DNA of 64,000 nt from contig NC_092350.1 in NCBI RefSeq assembly GCF_963676685.1, positions 71,488,502 through 71,552,501 of the forward strand, in the 5' to 3' direction. Position numbers and translations under genes: made by a program. This stretch comes from Mytilus edulis. Taxonomy: Eukaryota > Mollusca > Bivalvia > Mytilida > Mytilidae. Numbering within the stretch: position 1 is the first letter of the stretch; every line of letters starts with the position of its first letter. This document shows positions 44,400 to 57,081 of the stretch, piece by piece. Below the pieces are notes generated by a model. That model searched no databases. It was not told the origin of the DNA and saw nothing but the letters and a program-made list of their open reading frames with translations.

Positions 44400-45800
44400 C
44401 AAGTGCATCTATCGTGAAGTGACATTTGATAAAGCATTTTTTTTTCATGTAAAAATTGGTCATGCAATTGCATTATTTGTTTATTGTTGCTGAACGTTTT
44501 GCATGGCACAAGACATCGACTTTGGACTGGAACGACTTGTTACCATATATCAACATACTAGTATTCAGATTTGCATGGAAAACCAGCTTATGACCGCTAA
44601 ATAGACACACTTGCATAATATATTCATGATGTTTCTGTAGAATACCAATTATTTACTGTTTCTAAGAATACCAAGAGATTTGAGGTAAACGTCAAAGATT
44701 AACGACAATGAGTTGGCCACTTGAACCATAAATAACCAAAAGAAATGTACAAAAACTTAATTTCATACATTTTTTTTTTAGCTTTTTCCATTTGATGTTA
44801 AATATATGTTCTGAATACATTTTCCAATAACCTCGTAATAATAAATCTGTACTTTAATAGGCATTATAACGTCAGGTGATTAATCACTGTCAATTTAAAA
44901 ATCATTTCTTGCATTTATTATTTCAAATTTTTTTTAACAAAGAAAAAAAAAATTCAGATTAACTATTACGTTTCAGGAAGATCTGAATACAGCTATATGG
45001 ATCAGATATTATAATGCGTGTTATTATTATTCCGGAATACAACCAGTCACATTATTCGCCTCGCAATCATTTCTGAATTTACAGTTCATACCTTGGTTGT
45101 ATCGTTAAAAAGTCTTATCGATCTTTATATTATATAAAGTTAGCTATTACATTTTCTAAAATTAGATTTATAAGATATCACGGTTGTGTCGAGTTAAACT
45201 TGTATATGTATGTATTTTTACATTCTAAGTTTTGCTTTGTTCTATACATGCTATATGTAATATAACGCTTTACACATAAGAATAATTTGTCAGAATCTAA
45301 ATTGTAATGTATTATGACACAACAATATACAACAGATGTATAATTACCCATTTAAAAGTAGTTTCTGTTTTCGAGAAGGCCAAAACAAGTATCCACTAAT
45401 GGTGACAGAGCCTTTATAGGACTAATCATTTGATACTCATTATTTCCCAGGCATAGACTTTCGAAAAATTAGAATGTTACTGTCAGCATGGAAATCATTA
45501 CTCAGGAATGTAGTTATTTCCCTTTGGTTCGTCTTCGAAAATATTTTAATGGACATTTTTGAAAGGGCTTACGAATTAAATTTTTCCAAAGGGCGTTTTG
45601 CAATATTCTATGAACATGAAAACTTACTTTAACGGTTGATACTGGATGGTGGTGTAATATCGTCTAACCGAGAGTAATGACAACGTAATAAATCAATGGA
45701 CAACTAGTAAATTATCAACACACAATTTCATTGGCAAGTCGTAGGTACATCGCATGAATATTCACTAATTTAAGATCAACAACAATATCCTCTGTCAATC
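44400..45800 (+). repeat. Diverged segmental duplicate of 31.9-33.6 kb
   Basis: See 31900-33650 for matched blocks. It holds an extra insert near 44940-45090 with TATTTCTGAATTTACAG-type ends (CATTTCTGAATTTACAGTTC), related to the CTGTAAATTCAG MITE, which may account for the length difference. Confidence 0.55.
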
Positions 45801-47014
45801 ATGCACAATTCGCCTTTCAGAATCTAATGCATTCTGGTTAATAATTTCAAAAATGTACACCAAAACGTCGTGATTGGTTAAAAACGTCATAAACAATGGA
45901 AATTCAACCAATGACATAACGTTACTTTCATTTTGGGGTACGAAGAATGAAATTACCCATAGTCCTTTAGATTCTGAAACGGCCAATTCACCAAAGAATC
46001 TTTTTGAATAATGAATTGAACAGTTCTATAACCAAAACACAATTGTCAGTTGCATTTCTGTCACAGATATTATTGAATTGAACACATTGCATTGTGTTTT
46101 ATTACCCTCCTCTTCATCTTCATATTGTTGACTGTGTTAACTCACTTATATCATGTATATTCTTTTTGTTATATTGAACATAATTCAATAATTCAAATTA
46201 AAAAAATATAAAACTCACTTGAAAGATATAAACTCTTTGTTAATTTAACGTTTAGAATTCCATTTCGATTATATAATTATGTTGTATTTTCATCTTCTAC
46301 ATCTAAAACAGTGTTTGCGTTTAATTGAGTTTAAAAAGAAGGAATATCGATTGGTGAATAGAATAGAACATGTAGAAGGATATATATTATCCCAATTAAG
46401 GGCCCCGAATGTAAAAAAATATTTTACATGACAATACCATCGATAATTCGAGATTAAACAAATAATAGTAAATTAACAAAAATGCTTAGCTCCGAAGGAA
46501 ATTCCAAACGGGAACACAATGGATATCAAATGTCATATTCCAGATCCGATACATGCCTTTACTTATGTAGAAGTAAATAAAATCAAGTTATGAAGAGATT
46601 TTTCAAAAAACTATTTTAGCATATTAGCTTTTAAAGTTAACAATACAGCATGTACAAGTGTGATTGATACAACGCTTTCAATCCATGACACTGTCATCAA
46701 CATGATCACCACATTCTTGTTTTTTTCCATGAATTATCAACGCTTCTTTTATATGTCCTTGGAATTATATGATTCAACTCCACCTAATTGAATACTTGTT
46801 ATGAAGGATGGCTTCTTAATTAGGTGGTTATGATTTAACTTTAAAACTTCTAACACATGCTTGAAATAATATAAGTAGTACAAAACAAGATATTCATTGT
46901 ATTAATTCTTTTTGATAAGCAAAGGCCTGTACGCCTCTTTCATGAATCCACAACAGTTTCGTTATTGTGCTTTATAAAAACCTAAATTCAAGTAATATAT
47001 ATTTAATTTTACAG
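45801..47014. other. Intergenic or intronic, nothing recognised
   Basis: AT-rich. A 63-aa ORF on the minus strand has no supporting signal. The acceptor TTTAATTTTACAG just before 47015 is the only feature assigned. Confidence 0.4.
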
Positions 47015-47456
47015 ATACCCTGCTACGATGTCGCGGTGGGAAACAAGAATTTTGTATCCATTGACAACTGCCGACAAGACGTGGACACAGCCGGGAAAAG
47101 CTACCAAGTCAACACAAGTAAGACCTAGGAGGACAAGGAGTACCAATGAAGCACCAAAAGAAGACGAAACGGTGATATATCAGAGAGTCCAGTCGACACA
47201 CGATCATAAGAAGGACCAACTAAGAAAAGTCGTAAGTTCCGTAGCAGAACAACTTGTTACGGAACTTCGACAGGAGATTATACAAGCTGTTAACCTTGAG
47301 GGCTGTTCAGGATCATCAGACCACATGCAAGACCAAGAACAAACCTCAGGTACAAGTTTGAATTCTCCTCAGCTGCTCCAAATGAATCTTGGGCTAGGGA
47401 CACCGATTACAAGCATTACTGGTGAATTTTCATTGCACAATATCACAACAAACTAA
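47015..47456 (+). CDS. Coding exon of an uncharacterised protein
   Basis: Follows a good acceptor (TTTAATTTTACAG). Open from 47016, first Met at 47028, stop at 47454-47456; 142 aa from that Met. Not recognised. The N-terminal third is basic and Thr/Ser-rich (QVRPRRTRSTNEAPKEDE). The middle is helix-like (KDQLRKVVSSVAEQL to RQEIIQAV) and the C-terminus is Ser/Gln-rich and probably disordered. A second, frame-shifted copy of its N-terminal part lies 1.2 kb downstream. It may be the last exon of a gene paralogous to the one at 35062, but upstream exons were not found; it could also be an intronless short gene. Confidence 0.5.
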
Positions 47457-48254
47457 TGACAAGATATCTTATTTTGGAAATTTAGGAAGAACTGAAAATA
47501 ATAACATTAAAAAGATTTTAGAATGAATTCTATTCTTATTAAAATTATTTATAAATAGAGCAACACTATGTAAAATCAAATAATTGTTTCAGGCCTCAAA
47601 ATTCTCTCAAAGAAAATCTAATTCTAGAAGAAAAACAAATTGTTTTTATTAAGCCTCATCACATTTCCATCCTCTATTTGGATCCATTGGTTCGTTCCAA
47701 TACTAGAATATTATTTCTTGTTTTTTAGGTTCTTGTTTTTGCTTATCGACATACGTCAGAAAACCACATTGTCCCGTGTATTGAATGCTGTATTTTGAAT
47801 TGTCATTTGAACAACTAAGGAAACAGTCGTTAGCTCAGATGATTGTTAAATCTATATGGTTGGCCTGTTGTCCTAAAACAGTCATACAAGTCCGTAGTTT
47901 TCTGTTGTTTTTTTTCTCTCTCTCCAATATAGAATCCCTCACAATTTATACATATGATAGAATAACTGACGGTTGAACTTTTAAAAGACTTTTTTGGGTT
48001 GACTGTGAAATGCTTGTCATTCATTCTTTTCTTCTATATAATCTACAAATGTCATTCATTGTTTATCTTTACATTTTTTGACAAAATGTAAAAAGTCAAA
48101 TGTTGAAGATGTACTGTGTGATGTCTGTTATTCTTTTACTTGCTACATTATTACGCAAGTCGTAAAAAATCATGTTATCTTTTTTTCTTTGACAATCAAA
48201 GGGGACCGTCACTATTGTGATTTATAACAATTTTGATTCGAGCTACATCTTCAG

Positions 48255-48508
48255 TTTTACAGATACGTATAGATATGGTTAAGATTATGTTGCAAAGGAA
48301 ATCGGAAAGTGCATATGCTAGTATACGCAAACGAACAACGGTCGACGAGGCCTCGAAACAGAGACAGCTATCCAAGCAACACAAGAAAGATTTAAGAGGT
48401 CAAGGTCTTCAAATAACCCACCACAAAAAGATGAAACAGTGATATATCAAAGACATCAGTCAACACACGAACTTCAAGAAGACCGACTAAAAAGAGAAAA
48501 CAGATAAA
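48255..48508 (+). pseudogene. Decayed duplicate of the 47015 exon
   Basis: Preceded by the same kind of acceptor (CAGTTTTACAG at 48254-48264). Its second half, ending at a TAA near 48506, reads QKDETVIYQRHQSTHELQED. That is nearly the APKEDETVIYQRVQSTHD stretch of the 47015 exon. The frame entered from the acceptor (48233-48442) differs from the frame carrying the similarity, so at least one indel separates them. Alternatively the similar frame is used by another splice. Confidence 0.5.
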
Positions 48509-48519
48509 AATGACAATTC

Positions 48520-50600
48520 CATTCAATTTGTATTCATTTTATCCAAAATTTACAACAAAAGTACAAATTCAAGATTTTCCATACTAATCTCCATTCCATG
48601 CTTTAGTATATGCCATATTGTGGTGCAAAATTATAGAGGTTGTTATAAAATCTATTGTTCTGTTTTGAGATGATAAAAACAAAGATATTAGACACTTAGA
48701 ATATTTAATATGCAAAATACTAAGCTTTAAAGATGCCTTTGTTACCTTATTAATCTATGAAAAAGCTGAATTATGTCCCTGGGGAGTATCAATTTCCAAC
48801 AAAAGTCCTTTCAGACAGTACAAAATGACAAATTATATATGCCTGATATAATAAAAGATAGAAACTACAAAACAAAGCACTACTGAAATATTTGCTGCAT
48901 GAATTGCCAACAATGTGAGCAATTCTTTACACAGGAGTGTACAAATTCTATCTAAATTTAGCCTCAGGTGGGCCTCTTTTTTTCTTAAATAGACAATTTT
49001 AACAATGAAAATGCTTTTAGTATGACCAAATATTGTCTTACTCCATAAAAATTACAAACTTAACCAGAAAATTTCCAGTTTTAAAATAGTATGCCTAGAG
49101 AAATACCCAAGTGATACATTTAGGGAATTACACAGCAAAAAAAGGCAAATATATGGTTAAAAATATTTGACGCAACTTGAATTCTGTGATTTCCAATTGA
49201 ATTAATCATTGCGAAAGATGAAAACAAATACAAAAGAAGAATACTTTGGTGCAGTTTATACAATATAGTTAATATTGAAATCCTAGAATAAAGTTTTATA
49301 TCAGTACCCATCAATTTGACTTATAATGATGACTCAGCACAGTACAGTTCTCAGTTAAAAATTTCTATTCTTTGTGATGAAAATCAAATGTGCTTATCAA
49401 ATGCTTCGAAATAGTATAATATGACTGAAGTCTGATTAATTTTGATTTCCCTTGCTATCTTGAGTATAGGGAAAACGGTACTATTTATTCTGCCATATGT
49501 GACAATACTAACATTTTCTAATTTTACCACTTTTTATAATAAACACCTGGATAAAACAGTTATGTGTGGTGTTAGTACTTTATTACTCTATTTTAAAAAT
49601 TGAAGCCAAATAGTATCACTGTGACCAATTTCCAACGGAGCTTGTTTATGTTATCCATGCCCACCGTCATTTTGCAGCAAATTTATAAAATTTTGAAAGC
49701 CTTTTCAAATAATTCTCTAGAAAATATTTCAATAGGTTTTAAAATTTATATTGTAAATATAAACACTGCAGTTATTCATAGATAAATAAAAAAATATATT
49801 GTACCCTTACATCCAATCACAGCGCTCCTAAGTTGACTTCCTTCACCTGTCTTGGGTACACAAAAGGCCAACCTAATGCTAGGAAAATGTAATACTACCA
49901 TTTTCCCTTAAAGGACTACCGAACTGTGACATTATCCGGAAAATTTTCACAACAGATCCGGAATAACTTTTTTAAGCGATTACTTAACACTATGTAAACA
50001 ATGATAAAAAAAACCAATATATTACCACTCTGGATATTCAAAATAACAAAAAAACAATAAAATCAACAACAAAGCAAATATAAAACTAGTGTAAAGACAA
50101 ATATAAACCCTAAAACTGATATTAATTAAACAATTTCAATGTGAAGTGTTAATCGACATTTGGCTTGTACAGTGATAGAACTGAACGGAGTGAGGTTTAA
50201 ACAAAAATAAACGTCCCGGACCGTAATTCCGGAATTATATAAATGTGTAACAGATTGATGTGTTCTATTCAAATTAACAATTTCTTGTAAATCGAATAAG
50301 AAATGTTACAAACGAAAGTTGTTTTGTATAAAGTAAATATCGAAGTGTATATTTATGCAAAATAAACACAATTGAAGGTGGGTGTTCTTTGGGTGCATTA
50401 AACTCCTTAACTAAGCGTACTTTCAGATCTCGCCGCTGCACTATTTAGTATTTATAACATAAATTCAAATTACAAAAAAAGCAAAAATTATCATTAACAA
50501 CGTATAGACTCTTTGTGATGTTTTAGCATGTAGTGTGTATTTTCGACTAAAAGTTATAAATAGTTGAAATTACGATTAAAGTATGTCAATGGTCAGTGAT
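48520..50600. other. Intergenic, nothing recognised
   Basis: AT-rich sequence, about 2 kb, without repeat family, coding pattern or RNA gene that I can support. Confidence 0.4.
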
Positions 50601-50610
50601 CCAATTCTTA

Positions 50611-50814
50611 TACCGTACCGCGGGTTATTTTTCGCTTATATTTCCGGATAGAACAAAATTGTCAAAATAAATTCCGCCATTGAAAAGTGCACATGCAAAG
50701 CTATTGATAAAAGTTTAGAATCCGCTAAAATAATAACCAGCAAAATATTTCGTATACCTTATTATATGAAAATCGCTAAATTTTACACCCGCGAAAATAA
50801 CCCACTATACGGTA
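50611..50814. mobile_element. TA-flanked MITE, 204 bp
   Basis: TACCGTACCGCGGGTTATTT at the left and AAATAACCCACTATACGGTA at the right are imperfect inverses, each next to TA. GCGGGTT and ACCCGCG motifs continue inside. Tc1/mariner-type target. Confidence 0.75.
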
Positions 50815-52250
50815 TAAAGATGAATTGACATATTCACACATACATTTCTAATTTGGCGATTTTTCTAGGTCTGTTTGGTTCTTATCATTGATGCAAACAA
50901 TGTAAACCATCGTATTAAGCTAATGTTTGGAAGTTTGGAAGCAGGCAACGACATAGTTATTGCGGTTTCCATTTTGCGATGTTAACATTGTTTAACTTTT
51001 GATTTCAAAGTTTTTACTTACGGTCCAGCTTACGGTCAAATTAAAGGTAGAACTGTAGAGTTTAAAGAAGTCATTGTTTGTTTCTACACTTTAAAGACTT
51101 TAAGTTAATCAAACACAACCAGTTGTCTTCAATCAATTTTGCCATGATCACGATATTACAAAAATGTATCTAAATATAGTATGGAATCATAGTAATTTCT
51201 TTTAACTTAAAAAAAAATCATCAAACACGGATAACAGTGCTGTTACATTATGTAGTATTTCTTATTATATTTGTAATACTTTTTTTCAAGTTAGAATTAT
51301 TACACTAAATTGTTGTTGGTACTAACTTCATTCCAATTAATATCCGGTACAACCACTGTAGTGAACAGATGTTCAATTCTCATTTATCCATAACGGAGAC
51401 AGCTTAAGGGAACACACAAAAACTTAAAGAATCGCATGCACTTAAAAAGAAGCGTGATCGGTTGCACTGACAGGGCATGTTTCTCTTGACGTGATTCTAT
51501 CATCCGATATAACAATCTTCATTCTGTGAGAGATCACAATAGGGAATTGGTATCTACTGATCTAAGACTTCACTGACATGTGATTCCTGCTTTGAGACAG
51601 ACATATCGTATCAGTAAACCAATTTATGATGGTGACCGTAAGCCTTATGTAGTGCCGATTGCATCGTTCAACCACATAAGTCTGATTTGGCACTTTTGAA
51701 GATCACCACCGAAAAAGGAGTCCGTATTATGTGAATGTATACAAGCATAAAGTTAAATCTAGAAATATATTAACTATATATGACGAATATTACTCAACGA
51801 ATAAATATCAGACATTGTTTGGGGTATCACAAGGAATATTTCTGATGTTCCCTTTTTTGATACTAAATTTCTCTTAAGTTGGGTCCTTGCACTTCTGGTC
51901 AAGAAATAAGCCTTGTTTCAAACAAATGTCATTCACATGAATGAATTAACACATTCCGTATTTTGTCTTGTGTTACTGCACTTGGTCAGATGCTTTCAGA
52001 CTTCAGTCTTTTGAAAATATTCGATATCATATTCCCATGCATGGAGTTTTCTCCATTACGTTATAAGAAGTTTATATTTATCTATAAAACAATATCTATG
52101 AATTTTTTAATAAATTGGCACATACATATATCAAGGAAAGTTGAGCAATACTTGATTCTATGGTGAATATGTAATTTTTACGTTAAGGTAGGGGTATGTC
52201 GTCTGTGCAACGTTTTGTTTTTCATTTATTGATTTTAACATGTTTTAAGG
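50815..52250. other. Intergenic or intronic; one possible repeat
   Basis: About 51570-51740 contains ACATATCGTATCAGTAAACC and ATGGTGACCGTAAGCC, which look like a dispersed mussel repeat but have no second copy here. The rest shows nothing recognisable. Confidence 0.3.
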
Positions 52251-52300
52251 TAAATGATTCTCTCTAGTATCGTTACACTGTTAAAAGATGACCAGTTCAG

Positions 52301-52353
52301 ATTTGGAATCAGTAAATGACTTACCAAACATGTCATTGTCAAATTTTGATTAG
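52301..52353 (+). CDS. Probable short last exon, paralogue of the exon at 40202
   Basis: After the acceptor AGATGACCAGTTCAG it reads (x)AT TTG GAA..., giving DLESVNDLPNMSLSNFD then TAG. This matches the phase-1 start DLKNADDSPG of the exon at 40202. Upstream, GGTAAATGATTC resembles GGTGAATGATTC (40151). Downstream, GTATTTGTATAAAACTAAGC and TGTATT resemble GTATATGTATATAACTAAGC and TGTATT around the other gene's stop. The 31-aa repeats are missing here. Could be a dead remnant. Confidence 0.45.
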
Positions 52354-52439
52354 AAATCTACGAACAGTTAGACCAAGAATGCCGAAATCAAAGAGTATTT
52401 GTATAAAACTAAGCTGTATTAAGGAATAAGTTAGGAACA

Positions 52440-54830
52440 AAACCGATTTTTTTTGGAGTATATAGTATAATTGCCTTAGTCAATTAAACTTCTAATTCAA
52501 CTCTGTAACTATTTGTATAATGCATGTAAAGCTAGATTTTATATCATGGGTTAGTTGTATTATAATTTTGTTGTTCTGTGCTGTCAGTCGTTTCTCTCAT
52601 TGTATCTATATCATGTATTGCCATGGTAATCAACAAAAATTAACAGTCAGCGATGTCTTGTTGATGCCTGGTTCAAATTCTCATTGTTATTTTCGTTTCA
52701 ACATATTTTCTTGACAGTGATGGATTCTGAGCTGGTAATCTGTATAGGTAAGTTCTGGACTTGGCACAATATCACATATTTCAGATCGAATTGATGTATA
52801 ACATGAATGTACAAGACTAAACATCGTAAAACTTTTATCATGCATGATAAATAAAATAATTTTAAACACTCCTTGCTTTTTACTTTCTCTATTTTGATCA
52901 ATTCGGAGTAAAAAATAAGTCATTTGGTGACATTAAATGTATGCAGAATACAATATATTTGGGTAAATAAAATAGATTGTAGGATATCATCATGTCCTGT
53001 CATATCAAAGCTCATGACAGAATCCAGCTTTATAATGTTTTACTCATCTTGTTTTAATAAGACTCATCTGTTGTAATCGAATCAAAATCAGAGGACAAAA
53101 TTAAAAACGAAGCTGATTGACACATAAAGCTTAAATTTCAAAAAGTTAGTGCCCACTTTAGCGGGAATTATTTCTTAAGATAATTTGCTTAGACTTATTT
53201 TGAGTACTGCCTTATCACTAAATGTATGTTATCTACGTATTTTATGGGAGAAACACGACAGGTGTAGTATGAAGAGCAAGATCTTTCTTGAGAACCGTAG
53301 ATTACCCAGTTTTGTGGTGGATTTCGTGTTGCTTAATTTCAGTTTTCAATGTTATGTTTGTAGACTGTCATTGCATCTTGCTCGTTTTCGGTTTATTTTT
53401 TCAATGTCGTTGATAACTTATCTACTACTTTGAATATGCTTTTCTTATTGTCCGCCTATCTTGTTCATACACATGTTACTAGTGAAGGCGCAGCAATAAA
53501 AGACTTGAACACACTTTGTTAATTGTCCAAATTTCAAGACAAAGAACCAAATAGATATCTTTTCCACACCTTTTATTTGAAAGTTGTTTCTCAATCCCCC
53601 CTAAAAAAAAAACCACCTATTGTGAGTGTATGAATACACACTTTATTGACATCAATATATTTAGTACTAGTCGCAAGCACAACATTAAAACTTGCAGATA
53701 ACATATTATGTCGGAAATATACGCAATTACCCGTGTATTTCAGATAAGATTTCCAATCCCTACTTTATGAGAAATGCAGTAATACATTGTCTTTCTTGAG
53801 GTAAATCATATTAAAAGAAAAAACACGTTTACTCTTACTTCAAAATAAAAATAGGCAATTTGATATATTCGAACCAAAAAGACAAGAGACTATGATTTAC
53901 TGGATCCGTAAGCACAGCAGCATAGTTATGATCATTACAATGCATCAATGTAGCATTCAATGTAAAAATAAATGATTAAGAATAGAAAGTTACACAAGCT
54001 TGAAAACATAATGTATCAAAATACCAATAGTTCGTTTCTATGTATGTTGACATTTGTTTTTGTAGAAGTTTAATTTACTGTTTCTTCAGGGGCGTTGTTT
54101 AGGTAAATTCATGCCTTATAAAGATCAATCCTTAACTCCTCTTTATTTTTTATTTTTTTTGCGGAATTTATGCTAATGCACAAAAAAAAAATTTACGTGA
54201 ATTTGCACCAACCACAATCGACTGTTTTGTGAACATTTTTCTATTATTTAAAAGTGTACAATTATCTCGATGCTCAATTCAATAATTCAAGAAAATACAC
54301 ATACATACGATGCATAAAATCATAAATTAAGTGCATTCATTTAACTTTTAAAACCTATAGAAACAGATGTAAAAAATTCTAATTTTCCAACTTCGCCATT
54401 TTAACCTTCTCTAACAAAGAGTTCTATTTCTATTCTTTATTCTTTTTATTATCCTGTCACGTATAAGCTGTATTATGATAACTTAACTTTAAAAAAGCAA
54501 AAACAGAAATATTACTATAAAAGGCTTCAAATGTTATTTTATCAACAAATCATGTGAAAGTAAACTTACAGATAAAAAATAACAATTTCAAGGTAAATTC
54601 AGAACGGAAAATTCTTTTATGAAATGGCACAATCAAACGCTCAAACACATCTAACGGATGGAAAACAACTGTCAAAGTGCTAACTTGGAACACGCAAACA
54701 AAACAATATATTCTTTCAGGTTTATTTTTAAAAATCAACATATTTTCACGGATACTATTTAAAAAATGTATAATTGTGGTTTCGAACATACTTTTAGAAT
54801 GAATGCGTTGTCTTTAACATATGAAGAGAC
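52440..54830. other. Intergenic, mostly unrecognised
   Basis: Apart from the repeat at 53255-53432 and a degraded CGCCAGACGCGCG copy near 53035-53150 (GACTCATCTGTTG), no gene or element recognised. Confidence 0.35.
53255..53432 (+). repeat. Dispersed 'ATGTGGAGCAGGATCTGC' repeat, diverged copy 3
   Basis: AACACGACAGGTGTAGTATG, GAGCAAGATCTTTCTTGAGA, GGATTTCGTGTTGCTTAATT, TTTTTCAATGTCGTTGATAA align with the 43630 copy. The 82-aa ORF here is a passenger. Confidence 0.6.
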
Positions 54831-57048
54831 ATACATTTATGTTGTTCACGCATCATCAGTTGGTGAACCAAATGGGAACTGGATAAAAATTGTGCATAAT
54901 ACTTATATTATAACTAACACTTAGATTACCTTGGCAAGCTTTTAGAAAAAGCTAATAGTTGTTTATATTATAAACGTGACTACGTAAGTCATGTGATTGA
55001 TCCATATCGATAACAAACTTCCTTGTTTCGTTTAAGGTGAGTGCTATTTATGATCTTTATGTGTCCTTCAAGAATAAGTTATTTATTTCAAGTGTTCTAA
55101 TTAGTACAGGTTTATTGTTATGTTGATAATCAAAGCTGTGCATAAACAATGATAACAATCACAAGATGTGATATGATCTCACCACTGCAAAACGTGTAAA
55201 GGCATGTCATTATAGCTTGTGAATAAAAGTGTCTAAAACGTTATGCGAGTAGGAAATTCATAAAATTTCTTAATGTATAAGCAAGTAAGCAGAATTGGTC
55301 CCAATAGTGTCAACGTCTGAATTGAAATCATAGGCTATATATGAACTTTCAGTAACGCACCAAGAACCTTTTGTAAAAGGGGGTGGGGGGCACTGACTGA
55401 CTTTAAAAGGGGCCGCTCCAGTTATGCTTCAGTGATTCCCTATAAACTTAACCAACTTTTCCCCACATAATCCCCCACCTGGATCCGCTTTCGACTTTGT
55501 TTATCTACAATAGGATGTAACACGTGCAGGAGTTCAGTAATATTAAACTAGCTAAGTCAACTTTGATTGAAACATAATATGTTTTCATGAGTCACTATAG
55601 TTACCGCAGATCTTGAAAAGGTAAATACAGTAAACATATTTGTAAATGTTTTGTTAATTTCGCATGTGTTTGATCACACAGAGAGTAGTTGGTTTCCAAA
55701 TTCTAAATGCGATTTATTTTATGGAACTTTTATAAGAAGTTACAACATATTCTCATGATACAAGAACAAAATTCTTGAAATGTTTCCAATCCAATACACA
55801 TGCCTATATTAAAAGGAAATCGAAGACTGGGACTGCGTTTAGGTAAGAACAATAACTTCTTCCCGATCCAATGGAGATTAACAGCATATAATCGTTTGGA
55901 AAGAATGATGTTGTATTTTCCTCAGTTAAAACTATAAGATTGCTTTACTGTAGTCAAGGTCTAACAAAACAGAAAGTCTTTGCGAAGGTGTCATCATTGT
56001 AGAACGTTTTTAATACGGTCTTCATTTTCAAGATTACCTACGCAAAGTAATAAATCAAAAAAATGGTAACTTTTATTGTCAATGGACATCAACTACCACA
56101 TACCCGATATATACATAAAACCAGTATAACACATACATACACATCATAAAACATGACGACAACAACGACCAGGACATGGTTCTCAATACGTACTCATTAC
56201 AAACACATCATGTAGATTGGTCAGACAAGATTTATTGATTTTCATTTGTAAATTTGTTTTGTCATCGTCATACATTGAGAGAGTAAGATTAATGAATGTG
56301 AAACAAACAACTTTGTTAAATATTTTGTCAAGCCATTTGAATCTCTATTAAACTTTTTCGTCATAGTGAAGATGAGGACTATAAAGCACTTATAAAATAA
56401 TTACGAATGAAAAGCAAAACATTGTTGAAAAATATTTTTTTGTTTGAATTTTAATTTAAATTGGTAATATATTTCCTTAATAAAGGTCGGCTTTTGATTT
56501 CTATCAATGTTAGTAATCCAATTCCCTTTGTTGAAGTTCACAGAAAAGTATCCTCACCTACTGAAAAAGTCACTAAGGCTGTTTTAACCAGACCGTTTTT
56601 GAGTTTCTAAAGACACAGTATTCCGATCATATTCATATTTTATACTACTTATACTTTTTTACCTTTCATCAAAGACTGATAAACACGTGATAATGTGCAA
56701 AGATTGCACGATAGCATTATTCATATTGGGTTAGAATTTGGAACGTGTAGGATTATATGATAAAGATTGTTTCGTGTTTACTTGTATTTAATCATCTAAA
56801 GTTTAAATTAAGTGTCGTTTTCTTTACAGATTGTTATTGCATTGTTAATCTGTCAAATCAGAAACATCAGATTAATAGCAAAAATTAACATTCACACAAA
56901 CAATTGAAATAATGTCAAATCATATATATATAATATTCACTGAGGCCAACGGTTTATATGTTTATTATACCTAGAAATATGCTGGTTTAGAGTTCGGTGG
57001 CATTGATTTTTTCATCACCCTTATACATCAAAGCATTTATGTAAACTT
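54831..57048. other. Upstream region of the TRIM-like gene
   Basis: No coding sequence. Near 55470-55495 CCACCTGGATCCGC recalls the hAT end at 30136 without a partner. A 5' UTR exon of the downstream gene is likely here, since an acceptor (TTGATTTTTCAG) precedes its ATG, but I could not place it. Confidence 0.4.
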
Positions 57049-57081
57049 TTGTTGATTTTTCAGTTATTTTTGTCTTACAAA

